64,000 nucleotides of DNA from Gigantopelta aegis (GCF_016097555.1 NC_054713.1:5506887-5570886); one strand, 5' to 3'; shown: positions 1 to 11,371, counted from the stretch's first letter. Numbers and translations: made by a program. Notes: generated from the sequence alone by a model not told the origin.

Positions 1-131
1 ACTACCAGTACTATACTACTATTAAGTACTACTATACTACTACTACTACTACTACTGCTACTACTACTACTACTACTACTACAACAACTACAGCAACAAC
101 AACAACAACAACTACTACTACTACTGCTACT

Positions 132-208
<77 letters not shown>

Positions 209-217
209 CAAACAACA
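1..217. repeat. ACT/AAC trinucleotide microsatellite
   Basis: Runs of ACT alternate with runs of AAC, with a few interruptions. The array starts at the window edge, so its true length is unknown. Confidence 0.95.
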
Positions 218-616
218 GCAAACTAATGATAATAATAAATGTAGGAAGTTATTGAAGAGATGTTCAAGACTTATATAATTATTTACTTTTGTTTTCCCCT
301 GTCTCAGTTTGTCTAATACGTCTCAACCGTTCCAAACATCTGGCTTCAGTAATCAAGGTCAATGTGAGGAATTTGGAATCCATTGCCTTGCTAATCCCGA
401 GAGAGAGCCGGGGATTTATGTGTTAAGCCCAGCATCAATTAGTGCCAAGTGTCTGTCAGTCTATATTTCTAGCGCCATCATCCAGTGTGAGCGTTCACAA
501 TGCATTGCTGAAAGTTTTTGTTTTAATATTAGCACGAAAATCGACCATATCTTTATGGGAACTTTCACGATAGTGTCAAATATCCTTTTGACTCTATCTT
601 GTGCAAGGGGCGATAT
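218..616. other. unassigned spacer
   Basis: No gene or known repeat recognised. A 103-codon open stretch on the + strand starts at a TTG and shows no domain or splice context, so I do not call it coding. Confidence 0.5.
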
Positions 617-892
617 TTAGGTCAGTAAAGTTGAGCGGTCGCTTGAGGTGTGTGCATCGCAGGATCAAACCACCTCGGTGGATTCATTCAGCTGATACGG
701 TTTTTACTCGTTCAAACCAGTGCACCACAACTGGTCAAAGGTCGTGGTATGTGCTTTCCTGTCTGTGGGAAAGAGCATATATAAAAACCCTTGCTACTAA
801 TGGAAACTGGTAGCGGGTATCAAATGTTTGACATCCAGTAGCCGATGATTAATCAATCAGTGTGCTCTAGTGATGTCGGTAAACAAAACACA
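617..892 (+). mobile_element. tRNA-derived SINE, tail a
   Basis: The degenerate head contains CAGGATCAAACCACC as a B-box-like part. The middle block (GTGCACCACAACTGGT, GTGGTATGTGC) follows, then tail a (TTTGACATCCAGTAGCCGATG) and a GTAAACAAAACA end. The orientation is +. Confidence 0.85.
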
Positions 893-1230
893 CTTTTTTT
901 CTGTCTTGTGCAGGTTTACAATTTTGAATATGATAACTGTTATATCGTTTAGATTTTGTTGATATTTATTAGCACTCAGTAGCATTACGAACCACTAGAC
1001 TGGTTCTGACGCTTGACATTAAAATGTGATAGAGGGAGAACAGGCCACAATGTAAACGGGAGATCGCGATGAAACGTTTCTACTGAACGAAACCCAGGCG
1101 CATTAGTCATGAATTCCAGTTTATAGGTGCATGTTTTTTTTCTTCTATGCTCAGAAATGACACTGATATCACAAACTATGGGGGAATATGGATTAATTTT
1201 GTTAAATGCCAAAGACACTGGTAACATATT

Positions 1231-1590
1231 TATAGGCGTACGGGCTCCCATTTTTAGGGGTGGTGGGGGGTGGGCAGGCTTGTTTTTTCTCGAATTAAAC
1301 GAAAATGCTCGAATTAAAAAAAGAAAAATAGCGCGGATCTGGATAACAACATTTATATATATTAGCATTACTACCAAACAGCTATATAGGGTTGCAAGCG
1401 AATCACTACGCATTTGTACATGGATTACAAGTAATTCTGAGATTAGAATGATGACAGTACATGGTAGAAAGTTCTCAGGGTAGCTCATTTTGATCGAATA
1501 TCTCTATCACTTTTACCCCAATTTGAGGTATTACTCCAGAATTAGGGGGCAGTTGCCATCCCCTCCCCTCAGTCCTTCCCCTCGCAAGCA
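1231..1590 (+). repeat. dispersed G-tract repeat, copy 1
   Basis: It shares GGCGTACGGGCTCCCATTTT, CGAATCACTACGCATTT, TACATGGATTACAA and AATTTGAGG with segments at 18898-19150, 37363-37750 and 57862-58290. No transposase or tRNA head is visible. The family always carries purine/pyrimidine homopolymers near its ends. Class is unknown. Confidence 0.7.
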
Positions 1591-1806
1591 TATGAGCATA
1601 CTGGACAGGAAAATATTATCAGATGAAACACCTTTTTAAAATAACAAAGCTCACCCTTTTCGGACAATCAATAAACGGAAAAAAACTCGCACAAAAATAA
1701 ACTATATAAAACAAAAATAGAAATAATACTCTAAAAGACACATAATCGACTTTCCACCCACCCACCCAATAATAAAGAGAAACAAACAAATAATCAAATA
1801 TATCAT

Positions 1807-1850
1807 GTGACACACACGCACACACGCACGCACGCACGCACACACAACGA
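1807..1850. repeat. CA/CG microsatellite
   Basis: A run of ACACACGCACGC units. It produces a spurious Cys/Val-rich open frame on the minus strand. Confidence 0.85.
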
Positions 1851-1890
1851 GAAAAAGAAAGAAAAAAAATCCAAAGGTCCAGCAAGCTCA

Positions 1891-2806
1891 AAACTTAATG
1901 TTCAATAGGGAACCATTCGTCTTGGGATCCGTTTTCATAAAAGTTGTATTATGATGCATTTGTTCAAATCAAATTTGTTTGTCAATGTTCATAGATGTAT
2001 AGTAAACTTGGTGAAATATTGACAAGCCTGAACTTTCAACATCAAGCTTTTTGTTACATTACATGTTTTACGCTTCCAACAACTGTTCTTTATTGTATCG
2101 TTCTAACAATCCTACAGCCCCCAACGCCAACCCCCCAATCCGAGAAAAACGGGTCATGTGTATCCACCGGGTTGTCCATGAACCTTTGCTTGACAAATCT
2201 CCGATCTACCTGTGTCCTGAGAACAAAACCGAAACCCGTAATCAGGAAGGTGTTACTTCTAACGCCTCATCTTGTCGCCGTGTCTTTAACCAGATTACGT
2301 TTTGTTTGCGAGCGAGTCCGTCCTTCGGATGTATGTGTGAAACAAAACTACAGAACAAACAGCCTGGACTTAAAATTAATAAACAAGGTCGGGAGAGTGT
2401 GGACCTAGCTATTGTCTTACCATCCACGTCAAACAGGCTTTAAGAGTTCCGCACTTATCGTTGTGACGTCACGGCATTATGACAACGTTATTTCATAGCG
2501 GTTTTCGTATAGCCTACCTATAGAGAACATTTGGATTTCTTTACGTGTTTGTTTTTATTTTTCAAAGTAAAGCATTGTTCTTCAAAACTTGGCACTTTCT
2601 AACCTTGAACATTCCAGTTTAGTTACTTATGTTAAGTACGGTCACTTCTGGCCTTGAATCGTAAAATTCCTAACATACGACACGATGCAATACGATATAC
2701 AAATACGTTACGATATGTTATTGTACTACCATTGTCGATGTCCATTGTACGTATTGTATACTAAAATAACACAATAGCATAATTAAGACAATCGATCACC
2801 ATCAGA
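1891..2806. other. unassigned spacer with one CRE-like palindrome
   Basis: Overlapping short open frames lie at 1995-2443 on both strands, with no recognisable product. One TGACGTCA palindrome is at 2464-2471; no gene start is visible next to it. Confidence 0.45.
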
Positions 2807-3045
2807 GGACCCTTTGGGCTATTTATCGTCCACCCAGTGCACCACGACTGGTATATCAAAGGCCGTGGTATGTGCTAAACTGTCATATGGGATAATGTAT
2901 ATAAAAGATCCTTTGTTACTAATGGGAAAATGTAGCGTGTTTCCTTTCTAAGACTATATGTCAGAATTACCAAAAGTTTGACATCCAATAGCCAATGCTT
3001 GATAAAACAATGTGCCATAGTTAAACAAAACAAACTATACAATTT
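2807..3045 (+). mobile_element. SINE head-truncated, tail a
   Basis: The middle block (CAGTGCACCACGACTGGTAT) and tail a (TTTGACATCCAATAGCCAATG) end in GTTAAACAAAACAAAC. The tRNA head is missing. Confidence 0.85.
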
Positions 3046-3062
3046 ACTTGAGACAAGACAAA

Positions 3063-3716
3063 AGGTGTTTTAACGATACCACTATAACACATTGGTTTAT
3101 TAAAGGGACTGTCCCGAGTTTCCTGCATTGTAAGATGTTTCCGACTACTAAAATCTTTTAACGTCTAACAATACGCATGAATACAATTATTTTCCTGTTT
3201 AGAATATCAGTGTCTGTATATTCTATGCGTTTCTGGTCGTCTTACTATTTGTAACAAGCCCAAACTGGACTTTGCCTTCAAATAATTTCGTACATACAAA
3301 ATATTTTTTTTTTTAGAAAATAAAATGAAATTTAACCTAATACAAATATTAGAACGACCAGAAACAAGTTTAATTTGCAGCCACAAATATTTTATGCAAA
3401 TAAATATGTTTGATATGTAATTTCAGTCGTTAAAAAGTCTCTGTTAGTCGATAATATCTTAAAAATTGCAGCAAACTCAGGACTGTCCCTTTAAAGATTG
3501 GTTATTGGTTGTCAAACGTTTGGTAATTTTGGCATATGGACTTAAAAAGTAGCAACGGATTTTTCGTATGCCTTTACCCACAGACAGGACAGCACATGCC
3601 ACAATCTTTGACATACTAGTCGCGGGGCACTGGTTGGGATGGGGGAAAAACAGTCAGAAAATGAGTCCCCTGAGTTGGGTTTGATTCTGTGATCAAAACA
3701 CCTCAGATTAATTGAA
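3063..3716 (-). mobile_element. SINE tail a, split by a TTAA MITE
   Basis: The reverse-strand tail (TTTAACGATACCACTATAACACATTG) starts at 3063 and is interrupted at a TTAA. The body resumes at 3495 (GGTTATTGGTTGTCAAACG) and runs to the head region near 3715. The MITE therefore landed in an existing SINE. Confidence 0.85.
3100..3494. mobile_element. TTAA-bounded MITE, family A, copy 1
   Basis: TTAA at 3100-3103 is followed by AGGGACTGTCCCGAGTTTCC. The inverted partner GGACTGTCCCT is followed by TTAA at 3491-3494. The ~395-bp body has no coding capacity and matches 38641-39044 throughout. TTAA target duplications are typical of piggyBac-type elements; that class is an inference. Confidence 0.85.
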
Positions 3717-3902
3717 GGGACAGACCCTTGTTTTAACCTGTTTTTAAAAATATGAAAAATGCATTTTGTGGTATTAGGAACACCAGGATAACTAGAAACA
3801 CTTCGGCTGTACGGAAACGGATAACCACAACAATACAATATAAGTAATGTTTGATTTCAGTGATCATAAACAGCTCTAATAGTGTTGGGGTCTGTCCGTT
3901 TA
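3715..3902. mobile_element. MITE, family B (AGGGACAGACCC ends), short form
   Basis: The left end is AGGGACAGACCC and the inverted right end is GGGGTCTGTCC, with TTGA/TTAA at the borders. Internal sequence (AGAAACACTTCGGCTGTACGG, AATCATGATCATAAACAGCTC-like) recurs inverted at 40081-40660 and 41555-41800 and at 25855-26655. Likely related to family A through the TTAA-AGGGAC start. Confidence 0.75.
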
Positions 3903-4526
3903 AGACATACGGAGTTACACAAGGTCACTGTCTCAGCAATCTGGTACTATTATCCTGTTCAATTATTTAGACCCAAAGTTTTTTGCAAATGTTACGTTTA
4001 TTTCCTATTCGATATTTGTTTTCTTTGCATTTACATGAAAACAAACCCAAACTCCAACAGGTTTTATATACAAATCATATAAAATGCACGAAGTTGACTT
4101 AATTCCACTTTTTAAAAATCTCAGTGTCTTTTGAATGCACGTTATTTATCCTATAAATAACTAAGGTCATTTGCATATCAAAACATTGGGATCTGAGGCT
4201 ACGTGAAGGCCATTATAGCTTGTTTCACTAAATCAAGGTTATTATTGTTTTGCAGTGTGTAACAGCATTGTCTAATCTTTCCGTTAAACATAGATGTAAA
4301 CAAACAGAACATGTAACCCTTTCTTGTAGGTGCATTATATTTAATAAATTTAGCTAATATATTATGTATTTTTATTTTATTATATCAATTATATATTGGC
4401 ATACCATACCTGACCTACCACAACTGAGGTGTAGCACAGTAATAAACACAAATCACCTCACACACCGCAGGAATGTGCTTTCCAAATTTATAAATAAATT
4501 TAATGCAGGGCCGGACCCAGAAGACC
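3903..4526. other. unassigned AT-rich spacer
   Basis: No gene, SINE or inverted repeat recognised in this stretch. It ends in a 13-base G run at 4527-4539. Confidence 0.5.
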
Positions 4527-4619
4527 GGGGGGGGGGGGGATAAAATGTCAAAGGCCACCAACATCAAATAATAATAAAAATGTTATTTAATTTGCCTCTA
4601 AATTGGGAACTCATACGTG

Positions 4620-4669
<50 letters not shown>

Positions 4670-4670
4670 G
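4620..4670. repeat. TA/CA microsatellite
   Basis: Alternating TATATA and CACACA blocks. Confidence 0.9.
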
Positions 4671-4971
4671 TATTTAGGGTGGTGCTAGGGGCTGGGGTTT
4701 GGGGGTTGGGTGTTACATTTGTAATTCGAAAAACCAAAGGGCTATTGTTCGGACTCGTATGGGTTCAACCACTTTTTCATCCCGCAGACACAGCCCTGAA
4801 TGTTCAAAATACGATAGCATTGCTTGGTCAATAACATCATTATTTCGATCTATGACTGCACGTGCTATTGTAGCAATGTGTAAACCACGTAAAATACAAG
4901 TTAGGTAGGGTATATAAATTCGTTGAAAATGTATTAGTCGACATTCCTGTTATTGTTATTTGAGGAAAAAT

Positions 4972-5687
4972 ATGGGTAAATCGAAAAACACTTCAGTTGA
5001 TGTAAAATCGTGTATTAAGAACGTTTTCGATTATTTTGAAGATGAATATCAGCGCGGTAGACCTAGGTATGCTTCTTATCGAATTGTCGATCGAGTTGCC
5101 GCTGCACTTAAAGTTTCGGTTTCAACAGTAAAAAGAACTGTAAAAAATCTAAGCTGTACGAATCCAAGCACAGAAATCACTGTTAAAAAACGCGACCGAA
5201 AACTCGTCGATTTATTTGATAAAGATGTTATTAGACGACGAGTATACAGATTTTATAGAGAGGGCGAATTACCTACATTACATAAGATTAACGTGGCTTT
5301 AAGGGAGGAATGTGGAATCAACATATCCATATCAACTTTACGAAGAACACTCCATGACCTCGATTTTAAATACCAACATATGTCTACAACCGGAAAAGTG
5401 ATTTTTGAGGACGCCAATATATCAGACAGGAGACTGTCCTATCTCCATGAAATATCCAGTTTACGAGAACAGGGGTATTTAATAGTGTATCAAGATGAGA
5501 CCTGGGTGAATGTCAACCACACAACATCCCACCACTGGACAGATATCCACCCGGGCACAAGTACCGCCAATCACCTGCCGATATCAGACGCTGCTGATCG
5601 AGTTCCTAAACTCTGTTCGGTGACTGGGAAGGGAAAAAGACTTATTATTTGTCATGCTGGCTGTGATAAATATGGATTAATAAGTCA
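4972..5687 (+). pseudogene. Tc1/IS630-like DDE transposase, C-terminally truncated
   Basis: The frame opens at ATG 4972 (MGKSKNTS) and encodes the N-terminal part of a DNA-transposon transposase, which would bind its own terminal repeats and cut and paste the element. A helix-turn-helix lies at about residues 33-58 (..RIVDRVAAALKVSVSTVKR) and a second DNA-binding/winged part at about 100-132. The first catalytic Asp sits in YQDETWVN (D175, codon at 5494). A conserved-looking GKGKRLIICHAG strand follows at about 219-230. After about residue 237 the frame runs into an A/C-rich low-complexity tract, open by composition to 6030, so the second Asp and final Glu/Asp of the DDE triad are absent. No terminal inverted repeats were found. 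It is dead by itself. Family assignment is by motif and protein feel, not a search. Confidence 0.8.
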
Positions 5688-5945
5688 CCCCCCAAAACCC
5701 CAGAAACAAACCGAAAACAAAAAAACAAACCAAAAATCCCCAACTAAACAAACCAACCAAATAATAAAAAAAGACACCCCCCAAAAAAACAAAAAAACAA
5801 ACAAAAAACAACCCCAAAACCCCCACAAATCCAGCAAAGAAAGAAAGAAACCAACAAACAAACGACCAAAACAAAACATGAAAACAAGCAAGGAAACAAA
5901 ACGACCAGCCGACCAACTAACCGACCAACCAACCAACCAAACAAA
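5688..5945. repeat. A/C-rich low-complexity tract
   Basis: Degenerate CCAAA/ACCAACC units interrupt the transposase frame and create long spurious open frames on both strands. Poly-G tracts follow at 6006-6022 and 6176-6192 (17 G each). Confidence 0.85.
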
Positions 5946-6464
5946 ACCCACTGGATTTCTCTGGCGGCTTGACTCTGGAGTACGCGTAGGGTATGAGGTA
6001 GGGGAGGGGGGGGGGGGGGGGGTGCATTAATGCCTGATATAGTAGCTCATCACGTACTTTCTACAAAATAAGCGATAGACGCCTGCATTGCGTTGCTGCA
6101 TCTGATATTACAGAACAAGAAAACAAAATGTACTGTTCTATCAAAACTAGAAACGGAGCCAAAATTAACGGGGGTGGGGGGGGGGGGGGGGGCGCTGGTT
6201 TGATGAACGTCGAAGATCGATTCTCCTCCCTGCATCCATTTGTGTTTTCCTGTTCCAACCAGTGATCCTCATGTTGTATATCAAATGTGTAACATGTATA
6301 TGCAATTTTCACAAACAAAAAACCCTCAACGAATTCGACAACTATTGGTTGTTCCCAAGAAGGGTGTTTTGACAGTGGAATGGTTGATTTGTCAAATTAT
6401 AAACTTAAACTGCAGTAATTTATTATTTGGTGACTCGAACCTTAGTGTCCTAGAACATAGCAGA

Positions 6465-6642
6465 CCCCTCTCTGTCTTTCTCTCCCATCTCTGTTTCCCC
6501 CTCCGCTCACACCTCCCCTCTCTCCATCCCACTCCGCCTCTCTCTCCTTTCATCTCTCCTTTCCCCATTCAGCCCTCACCCCCCCCCCCCCCCCCCTCTC
6601 TTGCTTTCTCACTGTGTTTTTCCCCCCTCATCTCCGTGTTAG
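6465..6642 (+). promoter_or_regulatory. very long polypyrimidine tract ending in a splice acceptor
   Basis: About 175 nt of almost pure C/T, including an 18-base C run at 6579-6596, end in TCTCCGTGTTAG at 6642. It directly precedes the exon-like segment at 6643. Acceptor use is inferred. Confidence 0.5.
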
Positions 6643-6797
6643 GTCAGCCTGTCTGGCAAGGGATCAGTCTGGTTTTGGCTCAAGGGACCGGCGTAATCCA
6701 CGCACGTCTGGTGTCGTCGCTGTCAGAGGTCAGCTGCAACATTCCCGCAATACCAGACGACGGGGAGAAGTCACTGCTGTCGCTGTCGTCGTCGCAG
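6643..6797 (+). CDS. candidate internal exon, product unknown
   Basis: This 155-bp segment lies between a strong pyrimidine tract plus AG (6641-6642) and a consensus donor, CAG followed by GTCAGT at 6798. It is open through its length in the frame reading QPVWQGISLVLAQGTGV.. and ending ..LLSLSSSQ. The acceptor side is phase 1 and the donor side is phase 0. Its GC content and codon-like texture stand out from the AT-rich flanks. I do not recognise the protein. No partner exon in matching phase was found on either side, so it may be one exon of a large-intron gene or a chance open stretch with good splice sites. Confidence 0.35.
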
Positions 6798-6907
6798 GTC
6801 AGTACAGTGTATTGCGCGGGTCGGTCAGTACAGGGGATGACGTGGGTCACAGCTGCCCCACCCCGCATGCAATAGTTCTTAATACCACTTAATCACAAGA
6901 CGTTCAT

Positions 6908-7203
6908 GCCCCACGGCTGGTCCATCAAAGCCCGTGGTATGTGCTGTTCTGTCTGCCGAAAAGTTCATGTAAAATATCTCTAGCTACTAATACAAAAATG
7001 TAGCGGGTTTCTTCTGAAGATATGTCATAATTACCTAAAGTTTGACATCCAATAACCGATGATTAATTAATCAATGTCCGTTAATGGTTCTTTTAAACAA
7101 AACAAACCAACTGTAGACTAAATGTTAGAATTATCAAATGTGACATCCAATAGCTAATAATTAATTAATCAATGTGCTCTAGTTGTGTCTTTAACAGAAC
7201 AAT
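6908..7203 (+). mobile_element. SINE tail a followed by a second partial tail a
   Basis: Middle block plus tail a (TTTGACATCCAATAACCGATG) end in TTTTAAACAAAACAAACC near 7111. A second tail fragment (TGACATCCAATAGCTAATAA ..GTGTCTTTAACAGAACAA) follows directly. Confidence 0.8.
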
Positions 7204-7239
7204 TTTTTACGACTACGTGTCATAATCATGCTAATTCAC

Positions 7240-7540
7240 TTATCGGGTTTGCAACCCTGAGTGAGTGCTCCGCAAGGCTCAATGGGTAGGTGTAAACCAC
7301 TTGCACCGACCAGTGATCCATAACTGGTTCAACAAAGGCCATGGTTTGTGCTATCCTGCCTGTGGGAAGCGCAAATAAAAGATCCCTTGCTGCCTGTCGT
7401 AAAAGAGTAGCCTATGTGGCGACAGCGGGTTTCCTCTAAAAAAATCTGTGTGGTCCTTAACCATATGTCTGACGCCATATAACCGTAAATAAAATGTGTT
7501 GAGTGCGTCGTTAAATAAAATACTTCTTTCTTTTTTTTAT
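7240..7540 (+). mobile_element. SINE, head 3 remnant with tail b
   Basis: It contains CCTGAGTGAGTGCTCCGCAAGG, the middle block and tail b (GACGCCATATAACCGTAAAT..CGTCGTTAAATAAAAT) with a TTTCTTT end. The 5' part of the tRNA head is lost. Confidence 0.9.
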
Positions 7541-7920
7541 CGGGTTTGCTGTCCAACAAAAAAGCAAAAAAACAACAACCATGTTTGGCTATATATGACA
7601 TGTTCACATATGTAAAATAAAAATAAACCGTTGGTATAGTAGCTTTATTTTACCGAATATCCGATGAACATTGAAATACTAGTATCGACCCTTTCGTGAA
7701 AGATGCACGGAAAAGGCACCAAGGGACAAAAAAGTAAATGAACAATTAAAAGATAAAGAAGTGAACTCATTGTACGTTTCTTTAAAATTGATTTTGTAAA
7801 CCTAAAATTGCATGCATGACAATAAATAAAAATAAAATTATTATTATTTGTTTTTCGTTTCAACAAATGTTAATTTGGCAGTTGCCGTTCGGGTAAATGT
7901 TTTATGTAACTTTGGAACTA
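7541..7920. other. unassigned AT-rich spacer
   Basis: No gene or repeat recognised. A G/GT-rich tract at 7929-7973, with 13 G at its end, follows. Confidence 0.5.
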
Positions 7921-8184
7921 TGTTAATTAGCGGGCGGGAGGGGTGGGGGTGTGTGTGTGTGGGGGGGGGGGGGTGTTGGACGTCTACTTGGATAAAGAAA
8001 TGATAATGGCATGCTGTAAACGTGTGTGGAAGCTAATGTATGTCGACAGATATAAACGCGTATAAGTAACGGCAGTCGTATTACATAATGGACATGGAAT
8101 CCATTCCAAGGAAAGCTGTAAGAATGTATACGGAGGATTGCAATATGGGCGTGGTAACTTGTCATAATGTAGCGTCTGGAAACA

Positions 8185-8440
8185 ATAAATGAATGAATGA
8201 ATTGATCCATGAATGAATGAATGAATGAATGTACGAACAAATAAACAAATGAATGAATAGATGAATGAACGAATGAATGAATGAATCAATCAATCAATCA
8301 ATCAGACAATGAATGAATGAATGGATGAATGAATGAATGAATGAATGGATAAACGACGAATGAATCAATGAATCAATGTTCAACGATACCCCAGCACAAA
8401 AATACACATCGGCTATTGGGTGTCAGACGAAGGTAAGTAT
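8185..8440 (-). mobile_element. SINE variant with long (ATTC)n tail (tail d)
   Basis: The reverse-strand body (CGATACCCCAGCACAAAAATACACATCGGC) at 8383-8430 is preceded by about 190 bp of GAAT-type repeats. The same body/tail junction occurs on the + strand at 12510-12622 and 31400-31470. Confidence 0.75.
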
Positions 8441-9282
8441 TCTGGAATCCAGGGAATATCTTAACACGCTATAACATGCGTGCTAACCAGCACCTATGTG
8501 GGATCACTTTGACTGTCGACAGTATAATGTTTTCAATGTTTCAAATTTACAAAATAAATTGATGCACTGTTTGAATATTCTGTTCTGTTTGTTTTGTTAT
8601 TATTATATTAAAAGAAATGTTGTTTCTTTTGTTTGTTTGTTTGTTTGTTTGTTTTTGTATTTTTATTTTGTTTTGGTTTTGGTTAAAGCCGAAATATCCA
8701 CCCGAAATGTCCTTAGCTGAAACGTCCCGTCTTCACCGAAACAAAGCTATAACAAATCATAACTTGCCAAAAAACTATTTTGGAAGCCATGTTGAATCCA
8801 ATATGTTGGAGTCTAGCTGATACGTACAAATAATAATTGACCGTTTCCCTTCTTTTCTAAGTTTACAAAACTACATTGTAATGCCACTAAAATAGCCTTC
8901 CCCACGTGAATCCAGCACGTGGCATCTTTCATTTCGCACGCGCATGCGACCCCGGCCAAACTGCAAAATTTACATCCTCTATTTTTGGCAATGATCGCCC
9001 GACACCTACAGAACGAAGTGCCAATATGACATCTATGTTCACAGGTTGTGGAAACAACTGCAGTGTCGGTGGGTGATCCAGAGACACCAAACGTGATGAA
9101 GCGGGACACGGCAGTAGACAGATGGGATTAATTCTTGTAGGGGCGCCAACAGAAAGTAACACATTCACGGCTTTTCGATCATTCAGTTTTACCAAATATA
9201 AATATGCGATGATGTAGGCGTCGAATGACACATTCTTGGACTTCTGTCACTCGACAGTTGGCCCACTAGAGGTAGAAGAAGT
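8441..9282. other. unassigned spacer
   Basis: A (TTTG)n run lies at about 8626-8655. Minus-strand open stretches at 8813-9231 cover a slightly GC-richer, CpG-containing segment with a Cys-rich conceptual product. No domain, start context or splice frame supports a gene. Confidence 0.4.
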
Positions 9283-9775
9283 TTGCTTTGTTTAACGACA
9301 CCACTAGAGCACATTGTTAATTAATCATCGGCTATTGGATGTCAAACATTTAGTAATTCTGGTATGTTAAAATTTATTGTTTAACGACACCACTAGAGCA
9401 CATTGATGAATTAATCATCGGCTATTGGATGTCAATCATTTGGTAATTCTGGTATGTTAAAGTTTATTTTGTTTAGCGACACCACTAGAGCACATTGATT
9501 AATTCGTTAATCATCGGCTATTGGATGTCAAACATTTGGTAATTCTGATACGTAGTCATCAGAGGAAACCCGCTATATTTTTCCTAATGCAGCAAGAGAT
9601 CTTTTATATGCACTTTTTAGAAAGACAGGAAAGCACATACCATGACCTTAAACCTGTTGTGTGTACTGGTTGGATCGAGAAAAAAACAGCAGTTGAACGG
9701 ATCCACAGATGTGGTTCGATCCTGCGACACCATCACCTCAAGCGAACACTCAACCGACTGAGCTAGAATCCCGCC
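9283..9775 (-). mobile_element. SINE head 1 tail a with triplicated 3' end
   Basis: Three successive copies of TTTAACGACACCACTAGAGC..CGGCTATTGGATGTCAA lie at about 9290, 9378 and 9470. Only the last continues into the full body and tRNA-like head (..AACCGACTGAGCTAGAATCCCGCCC). Confidence 0.85.
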
Positions 9776-9839
9776 CGCCAGAGGTAGAATCCCCTGAACT
9801 ACCTGACCTGAAGTCTACATACATCTTTAATGAAGGTGG

Positions 9840-10205
9840 AGGGATCTCGATCAAGAGGTAGAGCGCTAACCTTAGGTGCTTGGATCGAAGGATCGAAGCT
9901 TCTCGGTGGATCCATTTATTGATTTTTTTTTTCTTCTGTCCCAGCTAGTGCACCACGGCTGGTATATCAAAATGTATAGTATGTGCTGTCATATCTTTGG
10001 TAACAATACATATACAAGATCCTTTGCTACTAATGGAAACCTGCCATGGACAGAACAAAACTCTTTGGAAAAATACATATAAAAGATCCTTTGCTGCTAA
10101 TGATTTTTTTGTTGCGAATTTCCTCTAATTACTACGTGTCAAAATAACCAATTGTTTAACACCAATAGCCGATGATTAATTAGTTAAGGGGCTCTCGTTA
10201 AACAT
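9840..10205 (+). mobile_element. degenerate SINE, tail a
   Basis: It carries GAGGTAGAGCGCTAACC as a head, a duplicated middle (ATATACAAGATCCTTTGCTAC, then ATATAAAAGATCCTTTGCTGC) and an AATAGCCGATGATTAATTAG tail. Confidence 0.7.
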
Positions 10206-10719
10206 AGCAACCGTTAACTGAAGAAATATTTGCCAACATAGGCCTACATAAGGTTTAAACTATATCAAATGGGATGTGACCTGTTGCTTAATTAGCATGA
10301 AATCCGTTACTATATCAGCAAGAGACTTAATGTTGATACCACTGTAAAGCTCGCTTGAAGCTAAATGTTTTATTCCATACAAGGGTTGTCATTAAAACAA
10401 AATAAACTAATTACAAATTAATTTTTAAAATATTTGACCTTGACGTAAACATTAATATATGTTTCAAAATTAAAAAATAAAACTCACTCAATGGTAGCGC
10501 ATAATTATAATATAAGTAACAATCACTGTACGTTTTGTGATTGAATGAGAGAGTGTCAAAGAAACTTTCGAAGATGCACGAAACTCGAAAATGCAAAGTT
10601 GAAACAATTCTAAAATAACCGCACGATGTTAACTGTTTTTGTCGCAAGTAGTTCATAGTAGATGATGGATATGTGTCTTGTACCATATTCTTTACTATTC
10701 TTCATTTTGTTGGCAGTGG
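10206..10719. other. unassigned AT-rich spacer
   Basis: No gene or repeat recognised. The 91-codon minus-strand open stretch has no supporting feature. Confidence 0.45.
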
Positions 10720-10990
10720 CGTGGTCAATATAAAAGGGCCCTTGCTGCTAATGGAAACCTGTCATAGACAGAACTCTCTGGCGAAGTCAGAGGTTGTGCC
10801 CACGACAGACGTGCTTGAACAGTTCTCTGATTGAAGCATGCCAAAAATTACCCACACCCACCAACAAAAAAATGTTGCGGGTTCCCTCGCTAAGACTACG
10901 TATCAATATTACGAAAAATGTTACATCCAATAGCCGATGATTAATATTCCAGTGTGCTCTAGTGATGTCGTTAAACACAACAATCCTTAA
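10720..10990 (+). mobile_element. degenerate SINE, tail a
   Basis: Middle ATATAAAAGGGCCCTTGCTGC and tail (ATCCAATAGCCGATGATTAAT..GTCGTTAAACACAACAA). Confidence 0.75.
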
Positions 10991-11264
10991 CTTTAACCTC
11001 TATACAAGATATTAATGGCATCTACTGCACGTCTCTTCCGGGTATCCATCAATCATTTTTGGTAGACAAAATTTGGTACCTTTCAAATATGTCTGAATGT
11101 CCTGTACAATTACCAAAATGTTGTTTAGTCTTCCAAACCAAATTCACTGTCGGATCATTATTGTAACAGGAAGGAAAACTCTATTAACGTGCTCATATCC
11201 ACTGAATATTCAAGCACGTCTATCCTGGGCACGAGTTCTGATTTGCGCCAGATCTCCTGTCCAA

Positions 11265-11371
11265 GGCCCCGTTCCACAAAGCGATCTTAGCGCTAAGATC
11301 ACCTTAAGTGCATATGTTAGCTGTGTAGTTACGGTGATCTTAGGGCTAAGATCGTTTTGTGGAACGGGGCC
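11265..11371. mobile_element. palindromic MITE, PIF/Harbinger-like, copy 1
   Basis: A near-perfect inverted repeat: GGCCCCGTTCCACAAAGCG with GATCTTAGCGCTAAGATC on one side and its mirror on the other. It is about 107 bp with no coding capacity. It belongs to a five-copy family here (11781, 32046, 56856, 61733). Confidence 0.9.

Noticed and set aside
5677-5951. Overlapping hydrophobic minus-strand frames (membrane-protein-like)
   Set aside because: They are the complement of an A/C-rich simple repeat, giving Phe/Leu/Val/Trp by composition.
6240-6642. Upstream part of the 211-codon frame before 6643
   Set aside because: It reads through the pyrimidine tract (Ser/Pro/Leu-rich by composition); only 6643-6797 has splice-site support.
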